Of a stretch of 64,000 nucleotides of DNA, positions 56,501-64,000 are shown one piece after another. Positions within the stretch are counted from its first letter, which is position 1. Each line of letters starts with the position of its first letter. Position numbers and translations under genes: made by a program. Below the pieces are notes generated by a model that had not been told where the DNA came from, made no database searches, and saw nothing but the letters and a program-made list of their open reading frames with translations. Origin of the DNA: Symsagittifera roscoffensis (taxonomy: Eukaryota > Xenacoelomorpha > Acoela > Convolutidae); NCBI RefSeq assembly GCF_963678635.1, contig NC_087067.1, positions 41,752,696-41,816,695 on the forward strand. The letters run 5' to 3'.

Positions 56501-59500
56501 AGAAAAACTAGATAACTGAAGGTTCTGCCCAGCTAAAACTGTCGAGTTATTTATCTACTTTTTTAGGATAACCCAAACCGAAGTTGAAAATTTCAATGTT
56601 AAGTCGAAGGCATTAGGGATGTTTACTGTCATTAATTAACAAAACGTACTGTCATGCAGCAAGTGAAGTTAGAGATTTGTTTCTGCAAACTCTTGTAGGC
56701 TCTCAGTCTAGACTTGATGGTGTCTGAGTCGGAATGCACTTTGCAGTAGGCGAAGAAGTTCACAGCACTTGGGTGACCAGCACCGTTTCCTCCGCCCAAA
56801 ACATCTACATCATTTTGAGGCTTCGAAGTGTCCTGAAGAACAATGACTCATACTTGATAAAATCATCATTTTGCGAAATTACAAAGAGCAATTGAGAAAA
56901 TAACTTACAGCTGCTTCGGCCTCCGCCAGAAACCCCATCTTTTGTCCACTGAAAATTTAAAAGCTAATTGAAATATGTTGAAATATTTAAAATGGTACAA
57001 AAGTTGGTTGTAGGTAGCGCATCGCCTGATTTTTGCATTTATTTAGATTTTTTTGATGGTTTACTCATTCACAGCAGAATTTACACAAAGAGTTAGTGAT
57101 TATACAAGCAAATTACAAACCAAGAAGGATGGAAGTATGTTTTGCAGCGGCCAGCACCGCATTGGAGCGTAATGCCCGACCTTGAGAACCTCTCATCCTC
57201 ACAGAACATACACTGCTTAGCACCCCAGAGCTGATATGGAATAGTCTGTAGACATGCATTTTCTAATCTGTCAGTCTCGCCAAAAGACACCTGGTGTATA
57301 TAGAGGCCACACACTACATGTATCCACTTATTCACGTCTGTTCGTTTGTAGATACCCCCTATAGACGGGCAAAGTTCGCAAGGGGGAGGGGTTTTTAGTC
57401 CTGCGAGACAAACAGAGCAGAACCAAGGCTCGGTTTCGGACCCATCGCTCGATTCTGATTGGTTGTCCGAAGCCGAATCGACGTCAGGGTAATCACCGTA
57501 GCATCCTTCGTGTACTGAGACTCCACATTTGTCGCATTGGACAATGTAGTCGTCTAATTCACCTTCGGTTAGAAGACACACTGCACATAGTAGAGGTTGA
57601 GTTACAGTTGTGGAGCCAATAGCATCTATTACATTGGTAACGGACTGTTGTTGACCGAACTGAAAATATTCGTTAACTTTACTTAGGAGGTATCACTTTT
57701 AAAAAAGCCTGTAATTCAGTAGTAATTTCATTTTTTTTGTGACTTTTTCAAATTCGCAAATCATTCGACTATGGTCATCAGGACTTGATGTTATACAGGA
57801 CTTTTGCTCAGAAAAAGTAGGCATTCTTCAACTTAATATTTTTTTGTTAATCCTCTCTCATTTTAGTGTTTCTTTTTTCTCTCCATTACGCTGGATTGTT
57901 TTTTGTAATCATCAAAATTTCTACGTGACAAAACAGCCTTCCATAGGACAATAAGTAACTCAATACATGAATTTCGAGGTCTATCTGCAAACAAGATGTA
58001 TAAGAAGAACATAAACAACAGCCAATTGGAAAAGTTTCAATGAAATCAAGAATCAGAAAAACAATGATTGGTTTTCTTTTTAAAAATATTTAAACTTTCG
58101 AAATTTGAAAAAAACACCTTCAGGCTCTTTTTTGTCTTTTATGACTGTTTCTTTTTTATGAAGGAAACACAATTTGAGAATCTGAATTACAAGATAAAAA
58201 AGATAAAAAGAAGAAACAGAGTCAATAGTTGCATATCCCGCAAAGGTCAGATTAGATTTTCTTCTACAACATGGTATCACTGAAGAGAATACACACATCA
58301 ATTACAGGTCGAATCAGCTCAAACGCGTCTTTTCCCGACAATGTTGTAGAAGAAACTATAATCTGACCTGTTCAGGATGTAAATTTCCCGGCTAAAAATA
58401 ACATTTTCTTTTACTTCTGAGTGTCGATTGAAAGCAAGTTGAATTTTTTAAGTTTAAAAAGCAATTTTGTAACGTAGAAATTTGACAAACGCGAAAAAGT
58501 ACGAGAGGAAAAGAAAGTCTTTGCTGCCTACTAAAAACTTTTCGAATTTGAACTTTCCGAAGCGTCGTTCTCACCTTGTCTAGAGTTTTGTCGAGGTCTT
58601 CGTCGCTACTGTCGGCAACATCGCCCAAGACCTTAAAAATATACAGGTCAGTGCATAGTTCGCAGTTACTATGATAATGCAACAGCCAAATACAAAAAAA
58701 AATGCACAGAATAATTCGAATACATATCTGCCTATTAATTTCAGCTTTGGAAAATAATTTTATAACAGGAAACCAAATTAACATTACAAAGGCTGTAAAA
58801 CAATAATCCACTCTCTCCTGCCGATATATTTGATCTGATTTTGTACGGTGAAAAAACAAAAACGCATTTTTAGCCCCGGGACCTACTCAATGCAGGGTCA
58901 ACCGTGGGGGAGAGGGGTTGTCATCCATTTCACCGTAGCCGGTTCCTTAAGCAAGTGCTTACTTACATTTTGAAGCTGCTCTTCGCTTTCAGATTCATCT
59001 TCATCATCTTCTTTATTGCTATCAGCAGAAGCACCTATTGAAACAGATATATCAGTACCAACATTTAAAAAGAACTTTGATCGTAATTACAAAAATCAAG
59101 CAATTTTTAAAAACCCATGATTATCAAATCCCCATTTCTTGCTCTTCAAAGCAATCTGCATTTCTTGAAATCAATCGTAGCATTGCCACAGAAGCGAAGC
59201 TGCGCTTCGCAAACACTTTACGAGAACACGACAAAAAGCAGCTTTATAAAGTGAATAAAAAAATAGAAATAAGCCTCGAATTAGAAAAACTTTGCTGGTA
59301 TTGGATTCGTGCATCATCGTCCAGGGTTGGCTTGTTAATTAACACCATGTTAATTAACACTGTTTTTTAACGTTTTTTAACGTTAAAAACATCGAGATTT
59401 TAACTTTTTTAACATTTTATATTTAAACGAAGTAGTTTTTGCAATACAGCTCCAAAACATTTGCTCGGAATTGGCTTTTGTTTGTTTTCTCAGAAACGCC

Positions 59501-62172
59501 GAATTGATCACATGCACATCCAATCAAATAGTTGTTCGTTGCAAGCTGAGAATTATACTGCAACCAACTGAGAATTGGAGAAATAGAAATCGACTTGGTC
59601 AAGAGAAGGCTGCGAAACTCGCTTTCGTGCTACGCGCTCTCAAAAAAGAGCACTATTTTTGATAAATCACTGAATGATTTGTTTGAACTGAATTCAATTT
59701 TTAACCCTGTTTTTTAACGTTTTTTAACATTTTTAACGTTAAAAACTGTTAAAAATCTTGTGAGGGTGTTAAAAAGCCAACCCTGTCATCGTCTATTACT
59801 TTACTTGACGACTTCAGATGGATGAAAATAGTCCTGATTTAAATTACGCGGACAAAATGAATAAAACTTGAAAACTAAAGCTCATTTATCTCAAATTGGA
59901 TTCACTTTAGACAATAACAGATGAAACAAATTTTGCTAAGAATTATTATCGTGCAATTTAATTTGCAAAATTCGGACCAAAATTTTCAGCCCAAAAACGG
60001 GTTAATTTGGGGCTTTTTATTCAATAAAAATTATGTCACAACTACCGGGTCAATTGCTGACAAAATTATATAAACTGTGTATAAATAAATTTACTTTTGT
60101 TTGATAGCTGTTAACTGTGTATGAATAACTTTTTTTCTTTTGATAGCTTAAAACTGTCTCGATGTAAAAATAACGAACTCTAAAAACTTTGTTGAGCTAC
60201 ATAAGAGGCTCACTGTGCAATATTTTTTATCAGCAGTTGATGGGTAGTTTTGGCGTCGTAGATTTTGATTGAATCAGTGAATCAGTAAGTCAAAAATGGT
60301 TCGTTTTAAGGGTAAATATTTAAAATTTTACAAAATTAATTGCACCATATTAATTCTGGTATATCCTTAAGCAGGGGCGGATCTAGGATTTTCTCGAGGG
60401 GGGCGGATTTTGAGGGGGGCGGATCGAGGGTCGACCAAATTGATTTTCCGAGCTCTCCTAAAGCACTATATTTTCCGAGCTCTCCTAAAGCACTATAAAG
60501 ACCGTAGATAGACCAAACTTTCTGCGCCGCAGGCAAACTTTTGAAAAAACAGGTAAAAAAGCCGTTTTTGAACACTTTTTGAAAAAAATTTTTACAAAAA
60601 AAATCGCGTTTTTTTTTTGGCGCGCGCTCCCCCTCAAAGTTCTAAAGGCGCGCTCCCCCGCCTTTAGAAAAATTTTAGGGTCCGTCACCAAAAATGGATT
60701 TCTTAAAAATTACCAAAGGGGGACCCTTTGGGTCGGCATGGGGTCAAATGGCGTCCGTCTCTCCCCCACCCCCCCCCCCCCCCCCCCTAAATCCGCCCCT
60801 GTCCTTAAGCAAGATTGATATTAATCATTTTTTGTCTAAAGTTAACCCAATTTGTGAAAAAGCGCAATTTACTTTTCAAGTTTCGTTCGTTTTGTCCGGA
60901 TAATTTAAACAAAGAGGCGAAGTGGAGCTGCGCAACACTTGCGAGACAATAACATAGCCAATCGAAGATTGGAAAAGAGTAATGAACGCAAGTAAACAGA
61001 AAAAAAACACTGACTTTGTTGAAAAAATCTCAACTTTCAAATTTCAAATACAAAAAAATAGATGCAATTTAAGCTCTTTGAATTTCTAGAACAATTTATG
61101 ATGGGTACTTTTTTATATCATTAACCAACTTGAGAAAACTGGATCAATATTAAAAATTTTTATTCCGCTGAAAATCTAAAAATTAAATTCCACTTTCGAA
61201 ACTAGAAACTGTTCACTTTTTTCGCGCCATTTCCACGTTTGTATTTGGAGTGCGTAGTTATTAGAGCATTTCAAGAAAGTTTTTATTGAAAAACTAAGCT
61301 GAAAAAAAATTGATCTAAAAGTCGAAAAAACTACATCTACAAAAATTTCATACCTTTGCTTTGGATGATAATAAACAGCCTTAACTTGCATTGAGAATCA
61401 ATTACCGATTGGCAACTAAGGCGATAAAGGTTGGGTCGACCCTCGTGAAAACAAAGACTGCAGTAAAAAAAATCCACCTATAAAAAATTAAACCTCAAAA
61501 CTTTTACGATCCATCTTTCCTGAAAAACGAACTCATTTAAAAAATTCAACCTTGAAGCTAGCCCAGACAAGTTGACCAAGCCGATATAAAATTGATAAAA
61601 TATACCCAATTTAAAAAGTTTTTATTCCGCTTTCAAAACTAGAAATCGATCACGGTTTTTTCAGCCTTTGAAGCTTTCATAATTGGAGTGTGCAATTTGC
61701 TAGTCTTCTATTAAATGAACTTGAATTGACTCAAAAAAAGCACATATACTTAAGGCCATTCATAAATGCATTTATAAGTATGAATGCACTTCTCTTGTTA
61801 TTTGAGCATTTTCCTGAAAAATCATCACGACTTCAAAGAATCTTAAAGAATTTAAGATTCTTTAAGGATCTTGAAGAATTTTTGAGAACAATTATTTACG
61901 GGAAAAAACCTAGTTCCCGAATACGAGTCCACTTGCTCTCTCAGAATAAATCAGCACTGTACTTGCAACCTATCGCCACCTGAAAGCTTCATCCGCAATC
62001 TAACCTTGATCATTTTTCTCATCATCACTTGACGACTCCTCTTCCTCTAGTTCCTCTTCTTGGACATGGAAGTCATCGTCATCCTCCTCATTTTCTCCTC
62101 CCACTTTTATCATACTCGGCAACACAATATTCGTCATCAGCTTCGGCTGTCTTTTCCCAGCACCTCTGGCAC
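40801..62172 (-). CDS. PHF14: PHF14-type PHD-finger protein with giant C-terminal extension (N-terminus beyond window)
   Basis: Twelve exons on the minus strand, in order: 62172-62005, 59034-58967, 58631-58575, 57659-57121, 56948-56909, 56832-56650, 56403-56148, 54291-53784, 51827-51587, 49780-49383, 49152-48777 and 44517-40801. All introns are GT-AG and phases agree at each junction, giving 2,182 residues so far. The order is an acidic N-terminus, PHD1, zinc-knuckle plus extended PHD, a conserved FFAYCK helix region, the KWYLTPAFDVNFVAYF block, a coiled coil and PHD2. This is the PHF14 architecture. PHF14 is a nuclear histone reader linked to H3 tails and transcriptional repression. Vertebrate PHF14 is roughly 900 residues with a further PHD near the C-terminus. 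Here that finger is absent and about 1,580 low-complexity residues follow PHD2 instead. Introns are long and repeat-rich. Confidence 0.85.
44719..44955 (-). pseudogene. Tc1/mariner-like transposase N-terminal fragment
   Basis: The 78-codon frame encodes a helix-turn-helix DNA-binding region: LNERTQAIFFF, QTQIARYFRCKTSTISRLV, then RYETTGTVDDRPRPGARR. This is the conserved pattern at the start of Tc1-type transposases. The DDE catalytic domain is missing. It lies inside the intron on the host gene's coding strand. Confidence 0.75.
45262..45320 (-). repeat. tRNA-derived fragment
   Basis: On the minus strand GGGGGTTCGAACCCTGTTGG matches a tRNA T arm with a B box, after TTAGACTCTACCTCTAGATG. The 5' half (A box) is not convincing, so this is a tRNA-derived remnant. 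Confidence 0.5.
45829..46175. repeat. Duplicated ~85-bp segment
   Basis: ACAACTGCGATAACACA...GCATTGCAAGTTAGCAGACA, then GAAAAGGAAAGAAGAGCC, at 45829-45895 recurs at 46084-46146 with few changes. The unit is related to the GCGAAGC-motif repeat family. Confidence 0.6.
46321..46393. repeat. Tandem repeat of about 19 bp, four units
   Basis: Units of GAAGTTTATTTATTCCCTT vary by one or two bases over about 73 bases. Minisatellite-like. Confidence 0.8.
46717..46995. repeat. Dispersed intronic repeat, copy 1
   Basis: Contains CTTCGAATTTCTACAACAAT, ACTTTCGAAACTAGAAGTCG and TTTTTCGTGACCTTTACAC, then GGAGCTTGCCTTCC. The same order of segments occurs at 53305, 54505 and 61060. Confidence 0.6.
48410..48702. 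repeat. Truncated hAT MITE copy
   Basis: Starts at a poly-C run. It contains AATTTTTTGGTCAAAACTTT, AATTAATTTGGATGACCTAA and the terminal GATCCACCCCTG. The left terminal repeat is lost, so no target duplication can be scored. Confidence 0.55.
48777..49152 (-). CDS. PHF14-type gene, exon 11 of those seen
   Basis: Acceptor ATATTTATAG and donor GAAAAG|GTAAGT. It encodes LPALGSRSLHEYGDETTPS, then acidic Ser/Glu-rich sequence ending KARKFTFEK. Disordered. Starts in phase 2, ends in phase 0. Confidence 0.75.
49383..49780 (-). CDS. PHF14-type gene, exon 10 of those seen
   Basis: Acceptor TGCTATTTCAG and donor ATCAA|GTAAGT. It encodes EKPVSQFQEKALG, DVFDFQGSDEEAESDENIL and IKTPPPIKPTSIK: acidic and disordered. 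Starts in phase 0, ends in phase 2. Confidence 0.75.
50318..51003. repeat. Compound tandem duplication (A-B-B-A-B)
   Basis: Block A (about 155 bases, with TTACGTTTTTCTCAAATGAT and GTTCAATTAGAGGAAGGCAT) occurs at 50318-50472 and 50728-50887. Block B (about 110 bases, with GAGCTATCAAATTCTGAAAT and CAACGCAATATTAGATGACT) occurs at 50473, 50582 and 50888. Copies are nearly identical, implying recent local duplication in an intron. Confidence 0.85.
51172..51245 (-). repeat. tRNA-derived SINE head
   Basis: On the minus strand CACCCTCAGTCTAGAGGTAA (A-box-like) and CTGAGTTCGAATCCGGTCC (a good B box) are correctly spaced. No closed acceptor stem, so SINE-like. Confidence 0.55.
51587..51827 (-). CDS. 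PHF14-type gene, exon 9: end of PHD2
   Basis: Acceptor ACACTGTTTCCAG and donor ATGC|GTAAGT. Its first base completes the tryptophan codon split from exon 8, giving W-Q-C-K-L-C, the last zinc ligands of PHD2. Then come RTRKRTVLFGADGKEKEDEE and other highly charged residues. Confidence 0.85.
52036..52100 (+). repeat. tRNA-derived SINE head
   Basis: GCGGCCGTAGCCGAACGGGT (a strong A box) and GTTTTCGAACCCAATTTCG (B-box-like) are separated as in tRNA-Leu/Ser types. The acceptor stem does not close cleanly. It is in the opposite orientation to most tRNA-like elements here. Confidence 0.6.
52803..52822. repeat. (TA)n microsatellite
   Basis: About ten TA units next to poly-T. Confidence 0.9.
53305..53560. 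repeat. Dispersed intronic repeat, copy 2
   Basis: CACTTTCGAAACTAGAAGTC, then GATCACGTTTTCGGG, GCGGAGTTTGCCTTTC and AAATCATCACGACCTATGTA: the same order as copy 1 but starting further in. Confidence 0.6.
53784..54291 (-). CDS. PHF14-type gene, exon 8: coiled coil and PHD2
   Basis: Acceptor TTTTTTGTCTTTAG and donor CTATG|GTAAGT. The N-terminal part is a heptad-like coiled coil (RFEELEKSIVSNV, ELKDELYDLEKKLRKI). PHD2 begins C-D-V-C, then C-D-S-C-K-M-H-F-H-I-N-C and LDPPLSRVPKKG. The final tryptophan codon is split across the intron. Confidence 0.9.
54505..54870. repeat. Dispersed intronic repeat, copy 3
   Basis: TTGAATTTGTAGAACAATTT, TTGAGAAAACTGGATCAATA, then TTTCGAAATTAGAAGTCGAT, CACGTTTTTCGTGACC and CAGCAAGACCTATATAAG. 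The longest of the copies. Confidence 0.6.
54991..55345 (-). repeat. tRNA-Met-like SINE family copy
   Basis: Counterpart of 39147-39510. On the minus strand GCGTCCGTGGCTGAGTGGGT, then GACTCATAATCTCTAGGTCG and ATATCGAATCC. The anticodon triplet CAT is again present. The upstream and downstream blocks (GCTCTATAAAGTGCAATAAG; GATCGTGATTATAGCAAA) are shared too. Confidence 0.65.
55384..55532. repeat. Foldback (inverted repeat, ~48-bp arms)
   Basis: AAAAATGCTAATCATATAAT (left) and the reverse complement of ATTGTATGATTAGCATTTTT (right) match at all but one base. Pairing continues through TTTCATATATGG / CCATTTATGAAA. The loop is about 50 bases. Confidence 0.75.
56148..56403 (-). CDS. PHF14-type gene, exon 7
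   Basis: Acceptor ATTTTTACTTTTAG and donor CAAG|GTATGC. It encodes WFPENPNQRLVSTVPAVSR, ILTQRAEDLGKTF and NKWYLTPAFDVNFVAYF, matching the PHF14 block between the extended PHD and PHD2 (W-V-P...R-L-L...; K-W-x-x-P-P-A-F-S-V-x-F). Ends in phase 1. Confidence 0.85.
56650..56832 (-). CDS. PHF14-type gene, exon 6
   Basis: Acceptor AAGTATGAGTCATTGTTCTTCAG and donor ACA|GTACGT, 61 codons, phase 0. It encodes HPSAVNFFAYCKVHSDSDT, then RLRAYKSLQKQI, equivalent to the F-F-A-Y-C-K-x-H-A-D segment that follows the extended PHD in PHF14. Confidence 0.85.
56909..56948 (-). CDS. PHF14-type gene, exon 5 (40 nt): end of extended PHD
   Basis: Acceptor TAAATTTTCAG and donor GCT|GTAAGT. It completes the last zinc-binding cysteine and encodes G-Q-K-M-G-F-L-A-E-A-E-A-A, matching C-A-Q-x-x-G-L-L-S-E-A of PHF14. 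Phases agree on both sides. Confidence 0.85.
57121..57659 (-). CDS. PHF14-type gene, exon 4: PHD1 and extended PHD
   Basis: Acceptor GAATATTTTCAG and donor CTTG|GTTTGT. PHD1 has C-A-V-C, C-D-K-C-G-V-S-V-H-E-G-C and W-F-C-S-V-C, with an acidic insert (SASDNQSESSDGSETE). The zinc knuckle C-E-L-C-P is followed by the second PHD (WIHVVCGLYIHQVSFGE, AKQCMFCEDERFSRSGI, CKTYFHPSC). This exon is the firmest identification of PHF14. Confidence 0.95.
58244..58370. repeat. Foldback (inverted repeat, ~29-bp arms)
   Basis: AGGTCAGATTAGATTTTCTT then CTACAACAT (left) pairs with ATGTTGTAGAAGAAACTATA then ATCTGACCT (right) around a ~68-base loop. Intronic. Confidence 0.7.
58575..58631 (-). CDS. PHF14-type gene, exon 3 (57 nt)
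   Basis: Acceptor GTATATTTTTAAG and donor GACAAG|GTGAGA, phase 0 both sides. It encodes VLGDVADSSDEDLDKTLDK, an acidic linker before PHD1. Confidence 0.75.
58967..59034 (-). CDS. PHF14-type gene, exon 2 (68 nt)
   Basis: Acceptor ATATCTGTTTCAATAG and donor AAAAT|GTAAGT. It encodes ASADSNKEDDEDESESEEQL, then QN. It completes the glycine split from the previous exon and ends in phase 0. Confidence 0.75.
59185..59280. repeat. GCGAAGC-motif repeat
   Basis: GAAGCGAAGCTGCGCTTCGC, then AAACACTTTACGAGAACACG and AGCAGCTTTATAAAGTG. The same block precedes the tRNA-like part of the SINE copies at 39147 and 54991. Here the tRNA-like part is not recognisable. Confidence 0.6.
60372..60801. mobile_element. 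hAT-type MITE with perfect 8-bp target duplication
   Basis: Ends CAGGGGCGGATCTAGGATTT and CCCCCCTAAATCCGCCCCTG. The flanking TCCTTAAG at 60364-60371 and 60802-60809 is identical. The interior carries the family segments GGTCGACCAAATTGATTTTC and CTGCGCCGCAGGCAAA and a 20-C run. It lies in a PHF14-type intron. Confidence 0.9.
61060..61215. repeat. Dispersed intronic repeat, copy 4
   Basis: GCTCTTTGAATTTCTAGAAC, TTGAGAAAACTGGATCAATA and CACTTTCGAAACTAGAAACT. A further partial copy begins near 61600 (TTCAAAACTAGAAATCGATC). Confidence 0.55.
62005..62172 (-). CDS. PHF14-type gene, first exon in the window
   Basis: Acceptor TTTCGGTGTCCAG and donor CAAG|GTTAGA. It encodes RGAGKRQPKLMTNIVLPSMI, then KVGGENEEDDDDFHVQEEEL and SSSDDEKND: basic, then strongly acidic. 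It starts in phase 1, so more coding exons lie upstream. None was recognised between 62173 and 64000. Confidence 0.75.
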
Positions 62173-63046
62173 CTGGACACCGAAAATAGATTTTAGAGTA
62201 CGTCTTAATCATTTATACGCCTTTTATATTTAAAACAAAAAAAAAACATAACATAGATACTCCTTAAAAAAAAACAATAGGCTTAGTCTATCAGAGCCGT
62301 GAAGTTGAATTAACACGGGGGCGAAGTCGAGCTTTGCCCGTTTGCGGTACAAAATAAGGACTACAGAATAAAAACTTAGCCACAGACAGTTGGATTATTG
62401 GGGTATTGTTGGGAAGGGGCTCTTAATTTAAATGTAGATTAGAGGAAATTGATATTATACTGTGCGGAAACCTGATCTATCAAGGGGGCAGACATTGGTG
62501 ATTAGCTTTTTAACTTTCAAAAGAAAGAAAAAAAGAAAGAAAGAATCTCCGGTCAATCACAAACAAATACGCAGATACAAAGCGGACGTTAACTCTAATT
62601 TTTTAAAACATTTTTCAATGTTTTCGACTTCTTATGTTTGTGTTTTATGGCAAGTGAGGCGCAGCGGATATTGGTAAAACTTAATTTTAGGTAAACATGC
62701 AAAGCAAACATTTAAATACTAAATTAGCAACGGAACAAAACGAAGCGGAAAAAAGACAATAATCTTTCAGAAGGCATCAGTTTAGCTGAAAAAAAGATTT
62801 TATAAAAAATTTTTTTAGTCCATATGAATTTACAACCACACTTGCAACTAATGAAAAATTTTGTAAGTTTTTAGTCCCCCTGAAACTACAACAACACTTG
62901 CAACTAATGAAAATTACTTACAGCAAAAGCAAAGTTCATGATGTGACAACTAAGTCAAAAAAAACTTGAGCAGACAAGCGAAAGTCCGACACTTCAATTT
63001 TACCAAAAACAAATCAATTTCATAGACGAAAAAAAACAAGGTCAGG
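62173..63046. other. Intron sequence, no exon seen
   Basis: Contains A/G-rich runs (62515-62550) and degenerate GCGAAGC-type motifs at 62320 and 62930. Donor-like CTTAC sites near 62920 sit in repeats and give no convincing coding frame. Confidence 0.4.
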
Positions 63047-63118
63047 CTGGGACTCAAACCACAGACCTAAGGAAGCAAATGCGACCAAGTTAACTCTAGG
63101 CCAATTGGGAACGAGCCT
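63047..63118 (-). repeat. tRNA-derived SINE head
   Basis: On the minus strand TTGGCCTAGAGTTAACTTGG (A-box-like) and GTGGTTTGAGTCCCAGCC (B box). The body continues with CGGACTTTCGCTTGTC, as in the copies at 32050 and 32470. Confidence 0.55.
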
Positions 63119-63205
63119 GTAAGTGGTTAGGGTTCAATAATAAAACAAATAAGAAAATCAAGGAAGTAAGATTTGTAAAAAAAAGTTATTAACGGGGAAA
63201 AAAAG

Positions 63206-63242
63206 TATGTATGTATGTATGTATGTATGTATGTATGTATGT
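63206..63242. repeat. (ATGT)n microsatellite
   Basis: About nine units of TATG in perfect array. Confidence 0.95.
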
Positions 63243-63462
63243 TATTTTTTACTATAAATGTATTACTATAAAAAAAAGAAATATAATTTTTTGAATCAAT
63301 AAAACGTCCAAGTTATTTTGGTGCGCCTGACATAAAAAATAACATGCGAAAAATAGGCCACGCTTACTTCAACTAATATCATGTATCCTCGGTCTCATGT
63401 TAAAAAATAATGAAGACAAAACAACAACAAAAAACAACGAGCTTGTGGAAGGTCAACATCTG

Positions 63463-63525
63463 GCACCAAAATCGCAACCCTGACCTTTATGCCCAAACCA
63501 CATCCCCGTTAGCATAGACAAGGAG
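63463..63525 (-). repeat. tRNA-derived fragment
   Basis: On the minus strand ATGCTAACGGGGATGTGGTT and AAGGTCAGGGTTGCGATTTT have A- and B-box-like character. Weak, but in line with other SINE copies nearby. Confidence 0.35.
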
Positions 63526-64000
63526 GAAATTTACATTCAAGTATAAAACATGCAGGACGTTAAATTCTTTGAACTTCAAGAATCTTTATTGAACCTTTTG
63601 TCATGAAACTTACCTAAAAAGAAAATTGAATCAATAGACAAGTTTTTTGAATTGGTGGTTCTCGTAATTTTTACTTAAATTAGTTCAAATAAAAAATCGC
63701 AAAAAAGCAATAATCAGAAAACTGATTTAATCAATAACTCCATCAGAAGACTCCCATAACTCTATTGAATGCTTAATTTAGCATTTAATAATTACCAATT
63801 TCTGCATAACTTATCATAATAAATATCAAACATAATTTCCGAGAAAACTTTGAAATAAATACGTCTAGTGCAATTAAGACAAAACAGACCGGAGGCCAAT
63901 TTGACAGAATTTCAGACCGCAACGGAAAAATCAGAAAATGCAATATCGCAAAAACGATGCTTCACCATAAAAGCAAAGCGGAACTTCACAAAACTTGCGA

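Noticed and set aside
63601-63650. Upstream PHF14-type exon ending at an AG/GTAAGT site near 63612
   Set aside because: The bases before the donor read as a pyrimidine-rich acceptor tract, not coding sequence, and no frame with the required phase 1 end was found.
1-64000. CRISPR arrays, bacterial operons, prophage or insertion sequences
   Set aside because: No spacer-regular repeats or prokaryotic gene structure. The spliced animal genes rule out a prokaryotic context.

Overview
AT-rich, repeat-laden DNA of an invertebrate animal. Evidence for this is spliced genes with GT-AG introns, animal protein families (ionotropic glutamate receptor, SMARCAL1, PHF14, a NIDO-type extracellular exon), several transposon families and one 200-N assembly gap at 17513-17712. 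I cannot name the species. Splice-acceptor-like sites just before two start codons, and a stop codon only 97 bases before the SMARCAL1 ATG, would fit a lineage that uses spliced-leader trans-splicing and operons, but this is inference.

Layout. 60-770: degenerate tandem satellite. 1070-1649 (-): one exon of a NIDO-like extracellular protein. 1.7-14 kb: no convincing gene, but four copies of a ~500-bp element whose ends look Helentron-like. 14014-14283: a near-perfect palindrome. 14617-27289 (+): a complete seven-exon ionotropic glutamate receptor gene of 465 residues, including a 19-nt microexon. Its introns carry hAT-type MITEs, another MITE and a duplicated cluster of the Helentron-like elements. 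27541-31299: a mariner-like element split by a deleted Ty3/Gypsy retrotransposon. 31.3-35.8 kb: SINE and MITE copies, no gene. 35810-38380 (-): intact intronless SMARCAL1, directly preceded on the same strand by the terminal exon of an unidentified gene (38477-38656). 40801-62172 (-): twelve exons of a PHF14-type PHD-finger gene whose N-terminus lies beyond the right edge. Its introns hold tRNA-derived SINEs, a Tc1-like transposase fragment, foldbacks and dispersed repeats that differ from those in the left half.

Functionally, the right half encodes two nuclear proteins (a fork-remodelling helicase and a chromatin reader) and the left half a membrane receptor; no joint pathway is implied. The most unusual item is the receptor. 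It lacks the amino-terminal domain and keeps the glutamate-contact residues of the ligand-binding domain, yet its pore-loop glutamine site and the SYTANLAAF gating motif are replaced, in a gap-free alignment, by unrelated hydrophobic residues. The PHF14 gene is also odd: it has lost the third PHD finger and gained about 1,500 low-complexity residues.
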